From contig RFFQ01000157.1 in the NCBI GenBank assembly GCA_003697105.1, forward strand, positions 1-9,100: a stretch of DNA of 9,100 nt, given 5' to 3'. The notes under the pieces were generated by a model, which had not been told where the DNA came from, searched no databases, and was given only the letters and a program-made list of their open reading frames with translations. A program made the position numbers and the translations under genes. The DNA is from Gemmatimonadota bacterium (GTDB lineage Bacteria > 4572-55 > J002). Positions 6,829-9,100 of the stretch are shown piece by piece. Position 1 is the first letter of the stretch; each line of letters begins with the position of its first letter.

Positions 6829-7272
6829 TTATTGGCGTCGTTTTGTGGATTCGATCCGGTAAGTGCGGTCTCCATTCCGTCCGCGCCATTCAATCCAGAC
6901 GGTTAGCCCTTTAACAATGATGGTGTTATCCTCTTCGGCGTATTTTTCATCGGTGATCGTCCAATAACGGGTGGCGTAGCGATCTATCACGGTTTGATCA
7001 TCAATGGCGACGGTATCGGAATACGTGCCGGCAGTTAAAGCCGGATCGACGTAAATAGAATCTCCTGAGGCATAAAACGGTAGGGCTTTAAGTTCTTCCA
7101 TTTTATCCTGTGCGAGGATGGTGGCGCGGGTTTGCCGTTTGCCGTAATCGATCTCGGTTGTGCCGCGGATAAACATATTAAAGATCGCGATCAAGCCAAA
7201 CGCGAAGATGGCGATCGCGATCACAATTTCGATCAATGAAAATCCTGCCGATTTTGCATTCATCCGTGACAT
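6829..7272 (-). CDS. PilV/GspI-like minor prepilin (second copy)
   Basis: This is 147 residues, the usual size for the family. The leader MSRMNAKSAG precedes FSLIEIVIAIAIFAFGL, with Glu at +5 and a membrane helix to about residue 33. The helix continues through RQTRATILAQDKMEELKALPF, the Q/S-x-x-x-x-x-A-x-x-L-A-x-x-K-M-E-x-L-K pattern of PilV and GspI. A short beta domain ends in VWIEWRGRNGDRTYRIES. It would sit in the inner membrane until assembled into the filament, contacting its GspH- and GspJ-like neighbours in the tip complex. The ATG is three nt from the stop of the upstream gene, so coupled translation is likely; an in-frame ATG at 7263 would give a shorter leader. It resembles the first gene of the operon but lacks that protein's Cys/His insert. 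Confidence 0.88.
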   Translation of the reverse strand: MSRMNAKSAGFSLIEIVIAIAIFAFGLIAIFNMFIRGTTEIDYGKRQTRATILAQDKMEELKALPFYASGDSIYVDPALTAGTYSDTVAIDDQTVIDRYATRYWTITDEKYAEEDNTIIVKGLTVWIEWRGRNGDRTYRIESTKRRQ

Positions 7273-7275
7273 GGT

Positions 7276-7788
7276 TTAGCGCTCTTCTTTGGCAATTTTG
7301 GGAAAGCCGGCAATACTCACACTGATGTACTTTTTACGAGGGGTATTGGGCAAGCTCACTTCAATCATATTTTGAATCGAACTCGGTTCGGCATATCCTC
7401 TATTATTGAACACGACAAATGTATCCGCATAAGAAACACGAACGGTCGGGGGTAGATAGAGCAGATATTCACCTGCACCCCGATTACCGGCATCATCATG
7501 ACCGATAGCTTGGACGGGTTCCCATTCCGCATTATCGTTCAGCCGCTCCATGTAGTAGCCATTTTCATACTCGCCAAAATTAAGACGGTAAGGGCGATGT
7601 TCCCGCGTTGCCCGTTGTTTTGCCTGATGCAGATGGGTAATGATTTGCTCCGCCGCCGCATCCAGCCGCTGGGTTTGCAATCGTTTTAAGTATGTGGGTG
7701 AACCAATGGCAATCATAATACCCAAAATCGCAATGACGACGACCAATTCGATCATGGAAAATCCGTTTTGATGTTGATCACGTTTCAT
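7276..7788 (-). CDS. GspH/FimT-like minor prepilin
   Basis: This is 170 residues from the chosen ATG. The leader MKRDQHQNG is cut before FSMIELVVVIAILGIMIAIG, with Glu at +5. The segment RLDAAAEQIITHLHQAKQRATREHRPYRL is the GspH/FimT/FimU signature (A-x-x-L-x-x-x-L-x-x-A-R/K-x-x-A). The C-terminal half is beta-rich, with FNNRGYAEP and VSIAGFPKI strands as in GspH heads. In type II secretion and type IV pili this subunit joins the GspI/J/K-like tip complex. I chose ATG 7788 because AAAGGG lies eight nt upstream; a GTG at 7797 would add three residues but overlaps that Shine-Dalgarno. It lies 34 nt after the helix-turn-helix gene and three nt before the next prepilin. Confidence 0.9.
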   Translation of the reverse strand: MKRDQHQNGFSMIELVVVIAILGIMIAIGSPTYLKRLQTQRLDAAAEQIITHLHQAKQRATREHRPYRLNFGEYENGYYMERLNDNAEWEPVQAIGHDDAGNRGAGEYLLYLPPTVRVSYADTFVVFNNRGYAEPSSIQNMIEVSLPNTPRKKYISVSIAGFPKIAKEER

Positions 7789-7796
7789 GAAAATCA

Positions 7797-7802
7797 CCCT
7801 TT
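7797..7802 (-). promoter_or_regulatory. Ribosome binding site that decides the GspH-like start
   Basis: AAAGGG is eight nt before the ATG at 7788 and overlaps the alternative GTG at 7797, which therefore has no usable ribosome binding site. Confidence 0.6.
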
Positions 7803-7822
7803 CTGGTATTGGACGTTTAGGG

Positions 7823-8158
7823 TTAGGCTAACGAAAGGCTCGGGAGTTTCGTTTTATCTGAAGACACGGCTAAAACATACTGAAATACGCCAGCTTCGCA
7901 CTCCACTACGGAATATAACGGGGAGGTTTGCCAGCGGTGGCGGATTTCTTCATCGCGGACATCAATGAAAAATTTGGTTGTCTTGATGTTGGCTGCTGAT
8001 CGGTGATGCATCACTTGCCGCTTAATACCATAAAGCCGCTTTTCTTTGATCCATCGCCGGACGGTGGGGACTGATTTTTGACTGAATTTAGCATAGATGT
8101 CAACCGGCATAAATATCATTTTCGTGGTATGAGCGAAGATAATTTCTGTCTCCTTCAT
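7823..8158 (-). CDS. Small excisionase/MerR-like helix-turn-helix protein inside the pilin operon
   Basis: This is 111 residues with no signal peptide or membrane segment, so it is probably cytoplasmic. Residues 18-48 (VDIYAKFSQKSVPTVRRWI, then KEKRLYGIKRQ) match the winged helix-turn-helix of excisionase/HTH_17 proteins: a Y-A helix, an S-x-x-T-V-R-R-W-I recognition helix and a basic G-I-K turn. KFFIDVRD at 62-69 could be the following wing strand, after a longer than usual loop (49-61) rich in His and basic residues. The C-terminal 35 residues (EAGVFQYVLAVSS) are unassigned. AAAAGGA eight nt before the ATG supports this start, although Met14 or Met17 would give a more typical N-terminus. 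It lies 24 nt after one prepilin gene and 34 nt before another on the same strand, so it is probably co-transcribed. It could regulate the operon. No integrase or attachment site is seen, so a recombination role is unsupported. Confidence 0.7.
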   Translation of the reverse strand: MKETEIIFAHTTKMIFMPVDIYAKFSQKSVPTVRRWIKEKRLYGIKRQVMHHRSAANIKTTKFFIDVRDEEIRHRWQTSPLYSVVECEAGVFQYVLAVSSDKTKLPSLSLA

Positions 8159-8182
8159 GGGTATAATCCTTTTACGTGGGGT

Positions 8183-8767
8183 CTAGGTTCCCAATTGGTA
8201 ATACGTTCGATACGTTCGTAGCCGGTATTCCCGCAGGTTGTGTCTGCCTTGCCATTCCACGACTACTTCAATTTCCAGCGGCGGGATGGTGCCATCTTCG
8301 GGGCAGGGACCTAAGGGGTCGCCATGTCTCACGTGGGCTGGTAGGGCGTTCCGGCTGACGGAGAGGGTCAACCGTTTTTCCCCGTTATGTCCCGGTGGCT
8401 CATGGCAAATCGTGATCTTTTTGCCATCATTTTCAAACGGTCCCCCTTGGATCGTCCAGTGGCGCACGTATGGCACCGGATCGGTTTCTGGATTGCCATC
8501 TTCATCGATATAAACCGTATCCTGATGGGCGCCATGGTCTAAGAGGCAGTGTTCCTGAAGCAGGCGTTCACCGGTGAACGGTTCCGTTTTGAGCTTTTCC
8601 ATCAAGTCACTGGCCAGGTACGTTGCCCGGCTCTGGCGGGCGGCAAAATCGATCTCGGAGTAACTATTGGTGAACATACTCAAGAGCATAATTAGAGCAA
8701 AAGAAAGCAATGAAGCGGCAATCACAACTTCAACCAAGCTGAATCCATTTTGTTTTTGCGGTTTCAT
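8183..8767 (-). CDS. PilV/GspI-like minor prepilin with inserted Cys/His mini-domain
   Basis: This is 194 residues and the first gene of the operon. The leader MKPQKQNG precedes FSLVEVVIAASLLSFALIMLL, with Glu at +5. RQSRATYLASDLMEKLKTEPF continues the helix and aligns closely with the second PilV/GspI-like protein (RQTRATILAQDKMEELKALPF). The tails also align (EVVVEWQGRHNLREYRL against VWIEWRGRNGDRTYRI), so the two are paralogues. Between them, residues about 116-156 form an extra module: KKITICHEPPG, then LTLSVSRNALPAHVRHGD and LGPC. This matches a recurrent C-H-x-P-P-G ... A-H-x-x-H-G-D-x-L-G-x-C element of bacterial surface proteins, whose function I do not know. GGAGG four nt before the ATG is a strong ribosome binding site. 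It could be a tip subunit displaying a metal-binding or disulfide-stapled surface. Confidence 0.88.
   Translation of the reverse strand: MKPQKQNGFSLVEVVIAASLLSFALIMLLSMFTNSYSEIDFAARQSRATYLASDLMEKLKTEPFTGERLLQEHCLLDHGAHQDTVYIDEDGNPETDPVPYVRHWTIQGGPFENDGKKITICHEPPGHNGEKRLTLSVSRNALPAHVRHGDPLGPCPEDGTIPPLEIEVVVEWQGRHNLREYRLRTYRTYYQLGT
8303..8422 (-). other. CH-PPG...AH..HGD...C mini-domain within a pilin
   Basis: Residues 116-155 hold C121, H122, the PPG turn, H145, H148 and C155. Two Cys and three His in 35 residues suggest a bound metal or a single disulfide with a conserved His face. I recognise the pattern from C-termini and linkers of many secreted bacterial proteins, where it usually reads CHxPPGN...HTxxVSxxAxxAHLxHGDxxGxC. 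The ligand is not established to my knowledge. Confidence 0.75.
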
Positions 8768-8771
8768 GAAG

Positions 8772-8776
8772 CCTCC
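8772..8776 (-). promoter_or_regulatory. Strong ribosome binding site of the first pilin gene
   Basis: GGAGG lies four nt before the ATG at 8767, the best Shine-Dalgarno match in the operon. The short spacing is acceptable, and it fixes the start of the first gene. Confidence 0.7.
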
Positions 8777-8829
8777 ATAGTATTGAATATTATCGGGTAT
8801 ATCTGTTAGCGGGCTTGTGTTTTTTAATA

Positions 8830-8843
8830 GCTAAAAGTATGCC
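8830..8843 (-). promoter_or_regulatory. Candidate sigma-54 promoter (-24 GG / -12 GC)
   Basis: On the minus strand TAGGCATACTTTTAGCT has GG and GC separated by exactly ten bases. The match to YTGGCACG-N4-TTGCW is partial: GGCA and the terminal GC-T agree, while C, G and one T do not. It lies between the terminator hairpin and the first gene and would give a leader of about 50 nt. Pilin genes are often sigma-54 dependent, but chance occurrence in AT-rich DNA is possible. Confidence 0.3.
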
Positions 8844-8861
8844 TAAATATATAACATTAAA

Positions 8862-8896
8862 AAAACCAGTATGTTACAGTAAAACATACTGGTTTT
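8862..8896 (-). terminator. Intrinsic terminator: 14-bp perfect hairpin with U7 tract
   Basis: AAAACCAGTATGTT (8862-8875) is the perfect complement of AACATACTGGTTTT (8883-8896) around a seven-base loop. On the minus strand the stem runs into seven consecutive Ts; on the plus strand only the four stem Ts are present and are followed by A. It therefore acts mainly on minus-strand transcripts arriving from beyond 8900. It either ends an upstream gene outside the window or attenuates a long leader of this operon. Confidence 0.75.
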
Positions 8897-8994
8897 AAAA
8901 ATGGTTTTGGTGGTTTTTATACACCGTTCTGCTATTGGTCGTTTTTATGATTTTGCTATTTTCAGGTAACTCCTTTTTAATCAGTCTGTTACGT

Positions 8995-9020
8995 TGGTGT
9001 CATTTGACGCCATATTTTTT
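8995..9020 (+). terminator. Weak plus-strand terminator candidate
   Basis: TGGTGTC (8995-9001) pairs with GACGCCA (9006-9012), with one G-U pair, around a four-base loop. The sequence continues TATTTTTT to 9020. This is hairpin plus U-tract geometry on the plus strand, but no plus-strand gene ends nearby, so it may be chance or belong to an unannotated small RNA. Confidence 0.25.
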
Positions 9021-9046
9021 ACACCACGGTTTCTATGATTTTTCAA
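9018..9046 (-). promoter_or_regulatory. Candidate sigma-70-like promoter upstream of the hairpin
   Basis: On the minus strand TTGAAA (five of six matches to the -35 consensus) is 17 nt from TGTAAA (four of six at -10). A transcript from here would meet the hairpin at 8896-8862 after about 115 nt, giving a short terminated RNA or an attenuated leader of about 240 nt. AT-rich DNA yields such matches easily. Confidence 0.25.
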
Positions 9047-9100
9047 CGGGATGGATTGGATTCAGGTTGTATTTTTGTACTTTTTGCCAGAAATTTTTCC

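Larger units (their letters stand above)
8768..9100. other. AT-rich upstream region of the pilin operon
   Basis: No convincing gene is seen in these 333 nt, which are much richer in A+T than the coding sequence around them. They contain a strong Shine-Dalgarno, a sigma-54-like element, a minus-strand terminator hairpin and weaker promoter and terminator candidates. All three minus-strand frames meet stops soon after entering from the window edge; one gives a 21-residue tail that could be the end of an upstream gene, but this is unproven. Confidence 0.6.

Noticed and set aside
7823-8158. Reading the helix-turn-helix gene as a phage excisionase or the mark of a mobile element
   Set aside because: No integrase, attachment site, terminal repeat or other phage gene is present, and the flanking pilin genes keep their spacing and order.
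8899-9100. Plus-strand frame open to the window end, with an ATG at 8947
   Set aside because: There is no Shine-Dalgarno, and the Phe/Leu/Trp-rich product is expected from T-rich intergenic DNA. It could be reconsidered if the sequence beyond 9100 keeps the frame open.
1-9100. CRISPR array, tRNA, rRNA or insertion sequence
   Set aside because: I saw no regularly spaced direct repeats, no tRNA-like cloverleaf, no rRNA segment and no transposase-like protein.

Overview
The window carries an operon of minor type IV pilins (or pseudopilins) on the minus strand, spanning about 8767 down to 1176, facing the 3' end of a truncated secreted-protein gene on the plus strand (1-900). Large modular secreted proteins, Ca2+-site repeats (FG-GAP, Calx-beta, dockerin-like EF-hand) and a didermic-style minor pilin set suggest a Gram-negative-type bacterium, possibly of the FCB superphylum or a related candidate phylum. 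That placement is an impression from protein style; no marker gene is present to prove it.

In transcription order the operon reads: a PilV/GspI-like prepilin with an inserted Cys/His mini-domain (8767-8183); a small helix-turn-helix protein (8158-7823); a GspH/FimT-like prepilin (7788-7276); a second PilV/GspI-like prepilin (7272-6829); a 1157-residue PilW/GspJ-like modular pilin (6783-3310); and a 709-residue PilX/GspK-like protein carrying seven FG-GAP-type repeats (3305-1176). Gaps are 3 to 45 nt, so co-transcription is very likely. The order H-I-J-K matches minor pilin clusters of type IV pili and pseudopilin clusters of type II secretion. Four of the five pilin-like proteins have the prepilin G|F cleavage site with Glu at +5. 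The fifth lacks Glu+5, as GspK and PilX do, and is the probable tip subunit.

The unusual feature is the cargo on these small pilin stems. One carries an Ig-like region, a concanavalin-A-like lectin fold, a Gly/Ser linker, four Calx-beta domains and a C-terminal six-cysteine knottin-like module. Another carries a predicted seven-bladed, Ca2+-site beta-propeller. A third has a CH-PPG...AH..HGD...C mini-domain spliced into its pilin fold. Together they look like the adhesive or ligand-binding tip of a surface filament. Assembly ATPases, platform protein, secretin, prepilin peptidase and major pilin are not in the window.

The 333-nt AT-rich region upstream of the operon (8768-9100) has no convincing gene. 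It contains a strong inverted repeat that reads as a minus-strand intrinsic terminator, a sigma-54-like GG-N10-GC element between it and the first start codon, and weaker promoter and terminator candidates further out. The 275-nt convergent intergenic region (901-1175) holds several hairpins but no clean intrinsic terminator.
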